Shown here piece by piece: positions 1 to 8,052 of a DNA stretch of 64,000 nucleotides (positions within the stretch are counted from its first letter, which is position 1; every line of letters starts with the position of its first letter). This DNA is from Burkholderia anthina (GTDB lineage: Bacteria > Pseudomonadota > Gammaproteobacteria > Burkholderiales > Burkholderiaceae), in assembly GCF_902498995.1 (NCBI RefSeq), contig NZ_CABVLY010000006.1, forward strand, positions 186,001 through 250,000, read 5' to 3'. A program made the translations under genes and the position numbers. The notes beneath the pieces were generated by a model. The model was not told the DNA's origin, did no database searches, and worked only from the letters and a program-made list of their open reading frames with translations.

Positions 1-1
1 C

Positions 2-784
2 GATCGCCTGCTCGCGCTTTCGCAGCATGTGATCGACGCCAATCTGCGCGACCTGCCGGCGCATCCGCATCCTTCCGTGATCGACTACCGGACACTCGCG
101 TCACGACGCAATGACGCGTTTGCGCCTGTCGCGCACGAGCATGGCGATGCCTTCGGGTTTCTTCGCGTCGATGAGGACGGACGACTCGTGGAACAGCGCT
201 TCACCCACGCAGCGCTGGTCCACGAAGCACGGCATCTCGCGCTCGCCGAAAAGCTGCACGCCGGCGACGAAGCCTTCGCTGCCCGCGGATTCGCCGCGGC
301 GGCGCAGGCCCGGTATCTGATCGCGCCGTGGATAGTCAGCGGTTTCCGGCTGAACTTTCCGGAATCGCTGGAAACCCGCGACAACGACCGGCGCGAACTC
401 GCGCCGACGCTCGTCGCGGGCACGCGCGAAACGTACGCGCGGGTCGCGCAGCTCGTCGACGACCGGTTGCCGGGCCGACGCTCATGGCGGCGCAAGCTGA
501 TCGGTCGCGCACTGCGCAAGCAGGCCGGCTTTCCCGAGCGCACATTCACGTGGTGGTTCGTCGCCCGACCGTTGCGCGAGGTAATCGGCTTTTCGCGTAC
601 TCATGCGGCGCTCGTGGTCGGAGCCGCACTCGATGACAAGACCGCCGCATTGTTCGACGCGTTGCGTGTGGACGTTCATCCGTGGCCCGATGCGGGCAAC
701 TGGCAGCGCGTCACGTCGGCAAGCGCCGATGCGCCGCAACCACGCCACCCGGACGACGCCTCGCCGGCCCAACCGGCCTATTGA
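2..784 (+). CDS. Acyl-CoA-ligase-like (AMP-binding) protein, C-terminal part; lacks the ligase C-terminus
   Basis: The frame is open at the left edge, so the gene begins outside the window. The visible part resembles the middle of the long-chain acyl-CoA synthetase/AMP-binding family: a segment like SGFRLNFPESLETRDNDRRE followed by APTLVAGTRETYARV matches the family block 'nFPE.pet...dlrei.PT.....re.w', and GFSRTHAALVVGAAL matches the block before the A5 (YGxTE) motif. The protein ends about 30 residues later with no A5 motif, no hinge and no C-terminal lid domain. Only 18 nt separate it from the Liv ATPase gene, so the missing half cannot lie downstream. AMP-binding genes beside Liv importers usually suggest an imported acid that is activated to a CoA thioester; that role is inference. 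A catalytically dead or regulatory form, or a degenerate gene, is equally possible. Confidence 0.6.
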   Translation, partial: DRLLALSQHVIDANLRDLPAHPHPSVIDYRTLASRRNDAFAPVAHEHGDAFGFLRVDEDGRLVEQRFTHAALVHEARHLALAEKLHAGDEAFAARGFAAAAQARYLIAPWIVSGFRLNFPESLETRDNDRRELAPTLVAGTRETYARVAQLVDDRLPGRRSWRRKLIGRALRKQAGFPERTFTWWFVARPLREVIGFSRTHAALVVGAALDDKTAALFDALRVDVHPWPDAGNWQRVTSASADAPQPRHPDDASPAQPAY

Positions 785-802
785 TCAAGGACTCCTCGCT
801 CG

Positions 803-1582
803 ATGACCTCGTCCTATCCCACCCTGCTGTCACTCGACCATATCTCGCTGTCGTTCAAAGGCGTGAAAGCGATCACCGACATCAGCTTCGACGTGACGGC
901 GGGAGAAATCTGCGCGCTGATCGGCCCGAACGGCGCGGGAAAAAGCTCGCTGCTGAACGTCATCAATGGCGTGTATCAACCGCAGCAGGGCAATGTCCGT
1001 TTCGATGGCCACGTCTATCGACGGATGAATCCGTATCACGCGGCGCACAAGGGTATTGCACGCACGTTCCAGAACATCGCGCTGTTTCGCCGGATGAGCG
1101 TGCTCGATAACGTGCTCACTGGCCGCAATCTGCATCGCCGCAGTACGTGGTTCGAGCAAACGCTGCGCATCGGCCGCGCCCGCTCCGATGAAGCCGTACA
1201 GCGTCACCGCGCCGAGATCGTCATCGAAGCGCTCGATCTGCAGCGCTACCGGAATAGCACGGTCGGCACCTTGTCTTACGGTGTTCAAAAGCGCGTCGAA
1301 CTGGCCCGCGCGCTCGCCGCCGAGCCGCGCCTGCTCCTGCTGGACGAACCGATGGCCGGCATGAACGCTGACGAGAAACACGCGATGGCGGGCTATGTCC
1401 TCGATGCCAACAGGCAGTTCGGCGTGACGGTCGTGCTGATCGAGCACGACATCGGCGTGGTGATGGATCTGTCGAATCACGTGGTCGTGCTCGATTACGG
1501 AAAAAAGATCGCCGACGGTGCCCCTGCCGAGGTTCGGACCCATCCCGACGTGCTGGCCGCCTATCTCGGCACCCGTCACTGA
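803..1582 (+). CDS. Branched-chain amino-acid-type ABC transporter ATPase (LivG-like)
   Basis: A 259-residue ATPase of the LivG type, which powers a Liv-family importer at the inner membrane. Visible motifs are Walker A GPNGAGKSS (residues 41-49), a Q-loop in ARTFQNIALF, the signature LSYGVQKRVELARAL and Walker B LLLLDEPMAG, followed by the switch histidine in LIEHDIGVV. The ARTFQN...LTGR segment and the C-terminal VRTHPDVLAAYLG end are typical of LivG rather than LivF. The start ATG lies 18 nt after the upstream stop. It is the first transporter gene of a five-gene cluster in the order ATPase, permease, permease, binding protein, ATPase. The substrate is unknown; the neighbouring CoA-ligase-like gene hints at a carboxylic acid rather than an amino acid. 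Confidence 0.9.
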   Translation: MTSSYPTLLSLDHISLSFKGVKAITDISFDVTAGEICALIGPNGAGKSSLLNVINGVYQPQQGNVRFDGHVYRRMNPYHAAHKGIARTFQNIALFRRMSVLDNVLTGRNLHRRSTWFEQTLRIGRARSDEAVQRHRAEIVIEALDLQRYRNSTVGTLSYGVQKRVELARALAAEPRLLLLDEPMAGMNADEKHAMAGYVLDANRQFGVTVVLIEHDIGVVMDLSNHVVVLDYGKKIADGAPAEVRTHPDVLAAYLGTRH

Positions 1583-1595
1583 GAGACCGTAAAAC

Positions 1596-2477
1596 ATGGG
1601 ATTTTTTCTTGAAGTGCTGGTCGGCGGCCTGCTGGCCGGCGTGATGTACTCGATGGTCGCCATCGGCTTCGTGCTGATATACAAGGCATCGGGCGTGTTC
1701 AACTTCGCGCAGGGCTCGCTCGTGCTGTTCGGTGCGCTGACGTTCGTCAGCCTCGTCGAGCGGCACCTTAGCCCATGGCTCGCGTTCGGGCTCACGCTCG
1801 TCGCCCTCGTCGCGATCGCGCTCGCGATCGGCCGTCTCGTACTGCGACCGCTCGTCAACCGGCCGCCGATCGTTCTGTTCATGGCGACGCTCGGTCTGAG
1901 CTTCATCATCGAAGGCGCCGCGCAGTTGTTCTGGGGCGCGCAGGTTCACGGGCTCGATCTCGGCATCGACGATAAACCTCTCGAACTCGGCGGCGTGATG
2001 ATCAGCCAGTTCGACCTGTTTGCCGCCGCCACCGCCGCCGTGCTCGTCGCCGGCCTGTCGCTGCTCACGAACCGCACCCGGTTCGGACTGACGCTGCGCG
2101 CGGTCGCCGACGACCCGCTCGCGGCCCTGGCCGTCGGCGTGCGCCTGCCGCGCGTCTGGGCGATCGTCTGGGCCCTCGCGGGTTTCGTCAGTCTGGTTGC
2201 GGGGCTTTTGTGGGGCGCGCGACTCGGCGTGCAATTCTCGCTATCGCTCGTGGTGCTGAAGGCATTGCCCGTGCTGATCATTGGCGGCTTTTCCTCCATC
2301 GAGGGCGCGATAGTCGGCGGCCTGCTGATCGGCGCGTCGGAGAAGCTGGCCGAGGTCTATGTCGGCCCCCTGCTCGGCGGCGGGATCGAAAACTGGTTTC
2401 CCTATGTGCTCGCGATGCTGTTTCTCCTCGCGCGTCCCTTTGGCCTGTTCGGCGAACCTGCCGTAGAACGCGTGTGA
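1596..2477 (+). CDS. Liv-type ABC transporter permease (LivH-like)
   Basis: A 293-residue, strongly hydrophobic protein of the LivH permease family with about eight predicted membrane segments. It begins MGFFLEVLVGGLLAGVMYSM, the usual LivH N-terminus, and contains the conserved YKASGVFNFAQG and RFGLTLRAVADDP blocks; the latter is the cytoplasmic loop that contacts the ATPase. The GGFSSIEGAIVGGLLIG segment near the end is also characteristic. It starts 13 nt after the LivG-like gene and almost abuts the second permease gene, so the genes are very likely co-transcribed. It should pair with the LivM-like protein to form the translocation pore. Confidence 0.92.
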   Translation: MGFFLEVLVGGLLAGVMYSMVAIGFVLIYKASGVFNFAQGSLVLFGALTFVSLVERHLSPWLAFGLTLVALVAIALAIGRLVLRPLVNRPPIVLFMATLGLSFIIEGAAQLFWGAQVHGLDLGIDDKPLELGGVMISQFDLFAAATAAVLVAGLSLLTNRTRFGLTLRAVADDPLAALAVGVRLPRVWAIVWALAGFVSLVAGLLWGARLGVQFSLSLVVLKALPVLIIGGFSSIEGAIVGGLLIGASEKLAEVYVGPLLGGGIENWFPYVLAMLFLLARPFGLFGEPAVERV

Positions 2478-2485
2478 GCTCCATC

Positions 2486-3541
2486 ATGGCTTCGATTCCC
2501 ACCACTGCGCAGCTCACGGGCAAACCAGGCTTGCGCCGTCTGCCGTCGAGACTGGGCCTGCTGCTGGCCGCCGTCACGCTGTTCGTCGCCATCCCGGCAT
2601 GGGGCAATGACTATTGGCTCAACGCGATTCTGATTCCGTTCCTCGTGCTGTCGCTGGCCGGGCTAGGCCTGAATCTCGTCACCGGCTTCGCGGGGCAGTT
2701 GTCGCTTGGGACTGCCGCATTCATGTCAGTCGGGGCCTATGCAACCTACAACCTGATCGTGCGCGTGCCCGGCTTGCCGCTTCCCGTGGATCTGCTTCTC
2801 GGCGGACTGATCACGGCCGCCGTGGGCGCACTGTTCGGCTTGCCCAGCATCCGGATCAAGGGGTTTTATCTGATCGTTTCGACGCTGGCCGCGCAGTTCT
2901 TCGTCGAATGGATCTTCACGCGGGTCGGCTGGTTTTCGAACAACGATAGCTCCGGCGTACTCAGCGCACCGAAACTGGCCATGTTCGGCTGGAAAATAGA
3001 CACGCCCGCGTCACGCTATCTGCTGGTGCTCGGGGTCGTCGTCGTGCTGTTCGTCGGCGCCGCGAGCCTCGTGCGCAGCGAGCTCGGCCGCCGCTGGATG
3101 GCGGTGCGCGATATGGACACGGCCGCACGCGTCATCGGCATCCCGATCGCGCGCACCAAGCTGCTCGCCTTCGCGCTCAGTTCGTTCGTCATCGGCATCG
3201 CGGGCGCCCTGTGGGCATTCGCCTATCTCGGCACGGTCGAACCGCACGGTTTCGATCTGAACCTGTCGTTCGAAGTGCTGTTCATCATCATCATCGGCGG
3301 CATGGGCAGTATTGGCGGGAATTTTCTGGGGGCGGCGTTCATCGTGCTGTTGCCGGTGCTGCTGTCCAACGCTGCAGGCGCGCTCGCGAGCGTCGGTATC
3401 GCTGCCGACCAGTTGCAGAACCTGCAAAAGATCCTGTTTGGCACGCTGATCATCGTCTTTCTCGTCAAGGAGCCGGACGGGCTCGCGCGACTGGCCCAGA
3501 TCGCGCAGCTACGTCTGCGCGACTGGCCGCTGCGCGCCTGA
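2486..3541 (+). CDS. Liv-type ABC transporter permease (LivM-like)
   Basis: A 351-residue permease of the LivM family. The chosen ATG (MASIPTTAQL...) lies 8 nt after the LivH-like stop; the longer reading frame upstream would overlap the previous gene and has no family similarity. Typical blocks are LVTGFAGQLSLGTAAFMSVG near the N-terminus, the long cytoplasmic loop with RRWMAVRDMDTAARVIGI, and GGMGSIGGNFLGAAF near the C-terminus. About eight to nine membrane segments are apparent. It forms the second half of the pore with the LivH-like protein. Confidence 0.92.
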   Translation: MASIPTTAQLTGKPGLRRLPSRLGLLLAAVTLFVAIPAWGNDYWLNAILIPFLVLSLAGLGLNLVTGFAGQLSLGTAAFMSVGAYATYNLIVRVPGLPLPVDLLLGGLITAAVGALFGLPSIRIKGFYLIVSTLAAQFFVEWIFTRVGWFSNNDSSGVLSAPKLAMFGWKIDTPASRYLLVLGVVVVLFVGAASLVRSELGRRWMAVRDMDTAARVIGIPIARTKLLAFALSSFVIGIAGALWAFAYLGTVEPHGFDLNLSFEVLFIIIIGGMGSIGGNFLGAAFIVLLPVLLSNAAGALASVGIAADQLQNLQKILFGTLIIVFLVKEPDGLARLAQIAQLRLRDWPLRA

Positions 3542-3602
3542 ATGCTGCTTCATCCATTCCAGCTTCAACACGGCTTTCTATCCATCGACAGGTGCATAAC
3601 GT

Positions 3603-4967
3603 ATGAAATTCATCGTATCCTCCGCAAACCGCCTCGCCTTGTCGCGCGTTGCCATTGCCGCGAGCCTGACACTCGCGCTCGTGTCCGGCGGCATGACATC
3701 TTCGGCCCACGCGGCCGGCGAAGAATACTTCCCATTGCAGAGCTATCGCGTCGGGCCCTACGCGGCGGGCGGCAGCGGCTTCTTCGGCGGCTTCATCGAC
3801 TATCTCAATCTCGTCAACAAGCGCGACGGCGGCGTCAACGGCGTCAAGCTGACGTGGAGTGAATGCGAGACCGAATATGTCGTCGAAAAAGGCGTGGAAT
3901 GCTACGAGCGACTCAAGCGCGGCCTCAACGGCGCCCCGGCGGCGGCAACGAACCCGCTATCGGTAGGTATCGCCTATGCCACCATCGATCGCTCGACGGC
4001 CGACAAGATTCCGCTCATCACGATCAACCACGGCCGCACCGACTCGACGGACGGCGCGGTCTTCCCGTATGTGTTTCCGCTGCAGCTCAACCCGTACAGC
4101 GAAGTCTCGGCGATCGTGAACTACATCGGCCAGCAGTCGGGCGGCGCGGACAAGCTCAAGGGCAAGAAGATCGTCGTGCTCTATCACGGCTCGCCGTATG
4201 GCCGCGAGACGATTCCGGTGCTGAATGTCCTGGCGAAGAAATATGGCTTCGAACTCACCCAGATCGAAGTGCCCCATCCGGGCAACGAACAGGGCTCGCA
4301 ATGGCTCACGATCCATCGTATCAATCCGGACTGGGTGATTCTGCGCGGCTGGGGCGTGATGAACCCCGTGGCGCTCAAGTCCGCGCAGAAGGTCGGCTTC
4401 CCCGCCAACCACATCATCGGCAACATCTGGAGCAACTCGGAAGAGGACGCGCGCCCGGCAGGCGACGCCGCGAAAGGCTTTATCTCGATCACGACACATC
4501 CGTCCGGCACCGACTTTCCCGTGCTGCAGGCCATTAACCAGTATGTGGTGAAGCCCGGCAACGGCAACCTGAAGGATCCGGCGCGCTTCGGCACGGTCTA
4601 CTACAACCTTGGCGTGGTAAACGGCATTCTGAACGTCGAGGCGTTACGCGTCGCACAGGCAAAATTCGGCGACAAGCCGCTGACCGGCGAGCAGGTGCGC
4701 TGGGGGTTCGAGCATCTGAATCTCGACGACGCGCGCCTCAAGCAACTGGGCGCCTACGGCCTCGTTCAACCGCTGAAGCTGTCCTGCTCCGACCACGAAG
4801 GCGGCGGGGCGGTGCGCTTCCAGCAATGGGACGGTGAAAAATGGAAGGTCATCAGCGGCTGGGTGCAGGCAGACCGCGCACTGCTGCGTCCGATCATCGA
4901 AAAATCGGCAAACGCGTACGCCAAGGAAAAAGGCATTACGCCGCGCGATTGCAGCAAGGACATCTGA
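3603..4967 (+). CDS. Periplasmic substrate-binding protein of the Liv-type importer
   Basis: A 454-residue type-I periplasmic binding protein (Peripla_BP_6 family). The N-terminus is a clear Sec signal peptide with a basic start, a hydrophobic core (IAASLTLALVSGG) and a likely cleavage site after SSAHA. The mature protein opens with a family-like stretch containing SYRVGPYAAGGSG and has a later KKIVVLYHGSPYGRET segment, corresponding to the hinge region of LivK-like proteins. At about 430 mature residues it is longer than LivK (about 345), as in binding proteins for aromatic or other organic acids; the ligand cannot be read from sequence. It lies in the operon between the second permease and the second ATPase, 61 nt after the permease. 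Confidence 0.85.
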   Translation: MKFIVSSANRLALSRVAIAASLTLALVSGGMTSSAHAAGEEYFPLQSYRVGPYAAGGSGFFGGFIDYLNLVNKRDGGVNGVKLTWSECETEYVVEKGVECYERLKRGLNGAPAAATNPLSVGIAYATIDRSTADKIPLITINHGRTDSTDGAVFPYVFPLQLNPYSEVSAIVNYIGQQSGGADKLKGKKIVVLYHGSPYGRETIPVLNVLAKKYGFELTQIEVPHPGNEQGSQWLTIHRINPDWVILRGWGVMNPVALKSAQKVGFPANHIIGNIWSNSEEDARPAGDAAKGFISITTHPSGTDFPVLQAINQYVVKPGNGNLKDPARFGTVYYNLGVVNGILNVEALRVAQAKFGDKPLTGEQVRWGFEHLNLDDARLKQLGAYGLVQPLKLSCSDHEGGGAVRFQQWDGEKWKVISGWVQADRALLRPIIEKSANAYAKEKGITPRDCSKDI

Positions 4968-4969
4968 GC

Positions 4970-5791
4970 ATGAGCGCCGCCCCGATCCTGCAGGTCGACG
5001 AGATTGCCGTGACGTACAACCAGATCATCCCTGCGTTGCGCGACGTTTCACTCGTGGTGCCGGCGGGCTCCATCGTCGCGCTGCTGGGCGGCAACGGCGC
5101 CGGCAAGACCACCACCCTCAAGGCGATATCGAGTCTGATTCGCGCCGAACGGGGCGCACTGACGGCCGGCCGCATCGCTTATCGCGGCGACACGATCACC
5201 GATGCTGACCCGTGGACGCTCGCCGACCGTGGACTCGTGCAGGTACTGGAGGGGCGGCGCTGCTTTGCGCATTTGTCGGTCGAACAGAATCTGCGCCTCG
5301 GCGCGTTTGTCCGGCGGCCGAGGTCTCGCGACCTCGAAGCGGACCTCGAACGCGTCTACACGATCTTTCCGCGTCTGAAGGAGCGTCGCCAAGCGCTGGC
5401 GGGCTATACATCGGGCGGCGAGCAGCAAATGGTGGCGATCGGCCGCGCGCTCATGGCGCGACCATCGCTCGTGTTGCTCGACGAGCCGTCCATGGGGCTC
5501 GCCCCCCTGGTGGTCGAAGAAATCTTCGAAACGGTCGCCCGGCTCAATCACGACGAAGGAGTCAGCTTCCTGCTGGCGGAGCAGAACGCTACGGTCGCGT
5601 TGCGCTATGCCCGGTCGGGTTATGTCATCGAGGGGGGACGCGTGGTCGCGCACGGCACTGCCGAAGCGCTGCAACAACTCGATGCGTTGCATGACGCTTA
5701 TCTGGGTCGGGTCCAGCGAGGAGAAGATGCCGGGGGCGAGCGCTATCGAAGCTCCCGATACAAGGTTGCGGGGCCGCGTCCGGCGCTGTGA
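4970..5791 (+). CDS. Liv-type ABC transporter ATPase (LivF-like)
   Basis: A 273-residue ATPase of the LivF type. The start ATG lies 2 nt after the binding-protein stop codon; longer upstream extensions overlap that gene and are rejected. Visible motifs are Walker A GGNGAGKTT, the LivF-typical LVQVLEGRRCFAHLSVEQNL, signature TSGGEQQMVAIGRAL and Walker B LVLLDEPSMGLAP, followed by LLAEQNATVALR, where glutamine replaces the switch histidine as is usual in LivF. The C-terminal tail after YLGRVQRGED is about 20 residues longer than usual and basic. It is the last gene of the cluster. Confidence 0.92.
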   Translation: MSAAPILQVDEIAVTYNQIIPALRDVSLVVPAGSIVALLGGNGAGKTTTLKAISSLIRAERGALTAGRIAYRGDTITDADPWTLADRGLVQVLEGRRCFAHLSVEQNLRLGAFVRRPRSRDLEADLERVYTIFPRLKERRQALAGYTSGGEQQMVAIGRALMARPSLVLLDEPSMGLAPLVVEEIFETVARLNHDEGVSFLLAEQNATVALRYARSGYVIEGGRVVAHGTAEALQQLDALHDAYLGRVQRGEDAGGERYRSSRYKVAGPRPAL

Positions 5792-6204
5792 GGTCAATGG
5801 CCGCACTGGGAGTTGCGACAAAGCCGCGCGAGCATTGTCATGCTTGATACGTTCATGATGCTGATAGCAGCCGTATTTGTTCGGAGCCGGTTGGCCTCGA
5901 TCGACATCACGGAAGTCTTTGGCAGTTTCTCGTCATGGGGCGGGATCCTTCCCGTCCCGGATAGATTCGAGCAAGTCCACTTTTATGCCAGCGCTGTCTC
6001 ACTTTCACTTGCAAAAATCGGGCTGACCCTAGATTTTCATTTCCGGCGCCGAATCGACACACGCGCATGCCCTGGCCCACATCCACGGGAATCATGCCGC
6101 GTCGTCGATGCACCGCCATCTCCTCGACGCCCCTCACCCGGCGCAGCAAGCAAACAAGAACAGGCACACCGCAAAATTATTTGCGTTCGCGACCTCAAAT
6201 TGTA
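5792..6204. other. Intergenic region between Liv operon and tRNA-Leu
   Basis: About 410 nt without a convincing gene; the short open frames have no codon bias or ribosome-binding sites. The only structure seen is a GC-rich hairpin at 5937-5958 (arms GGGGCGGG and CCCGTCCC around a 6-nt loop), which has no T-run and may mark the end of the Liv transcript. Base composition is slightly less GC-rich than in the flanking genes. Confidence 0.5.
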
Positions 6205-6232
6205 TTGACAGATCCCTCGAACCCGCTAGAAT
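6205..6232 (+). promoter_or_regulatory. Promoter of tRNA-Leu
   Basis: A consensus -35 box TTGACA (6205-6210) and a -10 box TAGAAT (6227-6232) are 16 bp apart and end about 30 nt before the mature tRNA. This is a strong sigma-70-type promoter for a stable RNA. Confidence 0.8.
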
Positions 6233-6263
6233 AGCGGTCTTCGCATCGCAGCAAGCGAAACGT

Positions 6264-6350
6264 GCCCAGGTGGCGGAATTGGTAGACGCACTAGGTTCAG
6301 GTCCTAGCGGTGGCAACATCGTGGAGGTTCGAGTCCTCTCCTGGGCACCA
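6264..6350 (+). tRNA. tRNA-Leu (anticodon CAG)
   Basis: An 87-nt class-II tRNA with encoded CCA. The acceptor stem GCCCAGG pairs with CCTGGGC. The D-arm has GGCGGAATTGGTAGACGC, the anticodon stem-loop is CTAGG-TTCAGGT-CCTAG giving anticodon CAG (reads CUG), there is a long variable arm (GGTGGCAACATC region), and the T-arm contains GGTTCGAGTCC. CUG is the dominant leucine codon in this GC-rich genome. Confidence 0.97.
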
Positions 6351-6360
6351 TCTGTTTTCT

Positions 6361-6390
6361 AAAAAGGCCGGCTTTTAGCCGGCCTTTTTT
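6361..6390 (+). terminator. Intrinsic terminator of tRNA-Leu
   Basis: A hairpin with arms AAAAAGGCCGGC and GCCGGCCTTTTT around TTTTA, followed by a T-run, begins 10 nt after the tRNA CCA end. Confidence 0.9.
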
Positions 6391-6741
6391 CATTTCTGCA
6401 CACGAAAGCCAATACAACGGCACGCTTCATATCGCTCCGACAACACGCACGGCGCGCCCCCTCTCTCCTGCCATCTTCGCGTCCGGACAAATCGCCGCCA
6501 TCCGCGCTGATGCCTGACAGGCCAGCCTCCACATCGAGCGCCACCGCAAATCGCCGGTCCACGGGATCGGGCCGAAGCGCTGCACTGACAGACATCCCCC
6601 TCTTCGCGCCACCTCACTGACCGATGCGCGTGACACGCCCTCCTTCCCGCCTCGATTGCCCCAGGACGAAAACCAACCGCTCTCCCGCACCCCTGAACGC
6701 AACCGGGATTTCCCTAGGCTGACATGCTTGCGCGCACACGG
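6391..6741. other. Intergenic region upstream of the ROK regulator
   Basis: About 350 nt with no credible gene. Open frames on either strand lack ribosome-binding sites and codon bias. The region may contain promoter elements for the sugar operon, but none can be assigned with confidence apart from the palindrome that follows. Confidence 0.5.
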
Positions 6742-6768
6742 TTAAATAAATCAACGTGATTTATTTAA
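6742..6768. promoter_or_regulatory. Perfect palindromic operator upstream of ROK regulator
   Basis: Two perfect 12-bp inverted arms, TTAAATAAATCA and TGATTTATTTAA, flank the 3-bp centre ACG. The site is very AT-rich in a GC-rich background and lies 37 bp before the start codon of the ROK-family gene. ROK repressors such as NagC and Mlc bind AT-rich palindromes of similar design, so autoregulation of the sugar operon is the likely role (inference). Confidence 0.7.
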
Positions 6769-6804
6769 TTCGCCATCGAAAGGCGAGACATCGAAGGAGA
6801 CGCG

Positions 6805-8052
6805 ATGAGAAGCCCGCACATCGGCCAGGGAAGCAACTCGGCCAACGTGCGCCGTTATAACGAGCGCCTGCTGCTGAAGACGCTGCGCCGTGCGGGCAGC
6901 GCGTCGAAGGCCGACCTCGCCCGCCTCGCGAACATGACGGGCACGGCAGTCGGCAGCATCATCGCGTCGCTCGCCGATGCGAAGCTGATCGAATTCGCCG
7001 GCCGCACCGAAGGCCAGCGCGGCCAGCCGGCGTCGCTGATCCGTCTCGACCCGCGCGGCGCGTTCGGCATCGGCGTCCATCTGGACCGGATGCGCATCGA
7101 GACGGCGCTCGTCAATTTCGCCGGCGACGTGCTCGGCCGCCGCTCGCACGACACGCTGCTCCCCCCGCCCGCCGACGTGCTCGACATCGTTCGGCGCGAC
7201 ATCGACGCGATGCAGGACCTGCTGCCCGACCATGAGCGCGCACGCCTGACGGGCGTCGGCGTCGCCCAGCCTTACAACCTCGGCGCATGGATGCGCGAGC
7301 TCGGCCTCGCGCCCGACACGTTCCGTGCATGGGAAGACGTCGACTTCGCGAGCGACCTCGGGCGCACGCTGTCGCTGCCCGTGTTCGGCGAAAACGACGG
7401 CAACGCAGCCGCGATCGCCGAACTGTTCTACGGATACGGCCGGCAGTGCGACGACTTCGTCTACCTGTTCATCGGGCCCGCGATCGGCGGCGGCATCGCG
7501 ATCGACGGCGACTGCCTGCGCGGCGTGACCGGCAACGCCGGCGACATCGCCGTGATTCCCGTGCCGCCGAGCCGGCTCGTGTCGGCGCCGCCGCCGCGCG
7601 GCCCGTGGGACATCCTGCTCGCGCGCGCGTCGCTGCATGCGCTCGTGCGCCACCTGCGCCATCACGGCGAGACGGTCGAGAACCGCGCCGATCTCGAGGC
7701 CTGCATCGCACGCGGCCTGCCGGCAGTCGACGAATGGATAGACGACTGTGTCGACGCGCTCGCGCCGGCCTTGCGCGCGGTGCTGTGCGTCGTCGATGCG
7801 CCGGTGGTCGTGCTCGACGCCGATACCGATGCGGGCCTGCTCGATGCGGTGACGAGCCGCCTGCGTGCCGCGCTCGTCGCCACCGCCCCGGAAGCGCGCG
7901 GCACGCCGACGCTCGTGCGCGGCACGTTCGGCGCCGACGCCGGCGCGATCGGCGCCGCAACGCTGCCGATGTACTTCAACTTCTCCCCGCGGGCCGGCAT
8001 CCTCAAGGGCGCCCGCACCGAATCGCAGGAGGTCAACCATGTCGCGATCTGA
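6805..8052 (+). CDS. ROK-family transcriptional regulator of the sugar operon
   Basis: A 415-residue ROK-family repressor. An N-terminal winged helix-turn-helix (about residues 20-65, containing [20 protein letters not shown]) precedes a sugar-kinase-like ROK domain with the [11 protein letters not shown] block and the glycine-rich [12 protein letters not shown]. The zinc-binding CxCGxxGC motif of ROK kinases is absent, consistent with a regulator rather than a kinase. The start has an AAGGAG ribosome-binding site. Its 3' end overlaps the importer ATPase gene by 14 nt, so regulator and importer are co-transcribed, and a palindrome lies just upstream. The inducer is probably the sugar imported by the downstream system. 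Confidence 0.88.
   Translation: MRSPHIGQGSNSANVRRYNERLLLKTLRRAGSASKADLARLANMTGTAVGSIIASLADAKLIEFAGRTEGQRGQPASLIRLDPRGAFGIGVHLDRMRIETALVNFAGDVLGRRSHDTLLPPPADVLDIVRRDIDAMQDLLPDHERARLTGVGVAQPYNLGAWMRELGLAPDTFRAWEDVDFASDLGRTLSLPVFGENDGNAAAIAELFYGYGRQCDDFVYLFIGPAIGGGIAIDGDCLRGVTGNAGDIAVIPVPPSRLVSAPPPRGPWDILLARASLHALVRHLRHHGETVENRADLEACIARGLPAVDEWIDDCVDALAPALRAVLCVVDAPVVVLDADTDAGLLDAVTSRLRAALVATAPEARGTPTLVRGTFGADAGAIGAATLPMYFNFSPRAGILKGARTESQEVNHVAI

Noticed and set aside
830-1909. Long antisense open frames over the Liv genes and similar frames elsewhere
   Set aside because: They are antisense shadows created by high GC; they lack family motifs and ribosome-binding sites, while the opposite strand encodes clear proteins.
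5937-5958. GC-rich hairpin as intrinsic terminator of the Liv operon
   Set aside because: No T-run follows and it is 145 nt from the last stop codon; kept only as a note in the intergenic entry.
6264-6350. tRNA-Leu as an island attachment site
   Set aside because: No integrase gene and no duplicate of the tRNA 3' end was seen in the window; the neighbours are ordinary transport genes.
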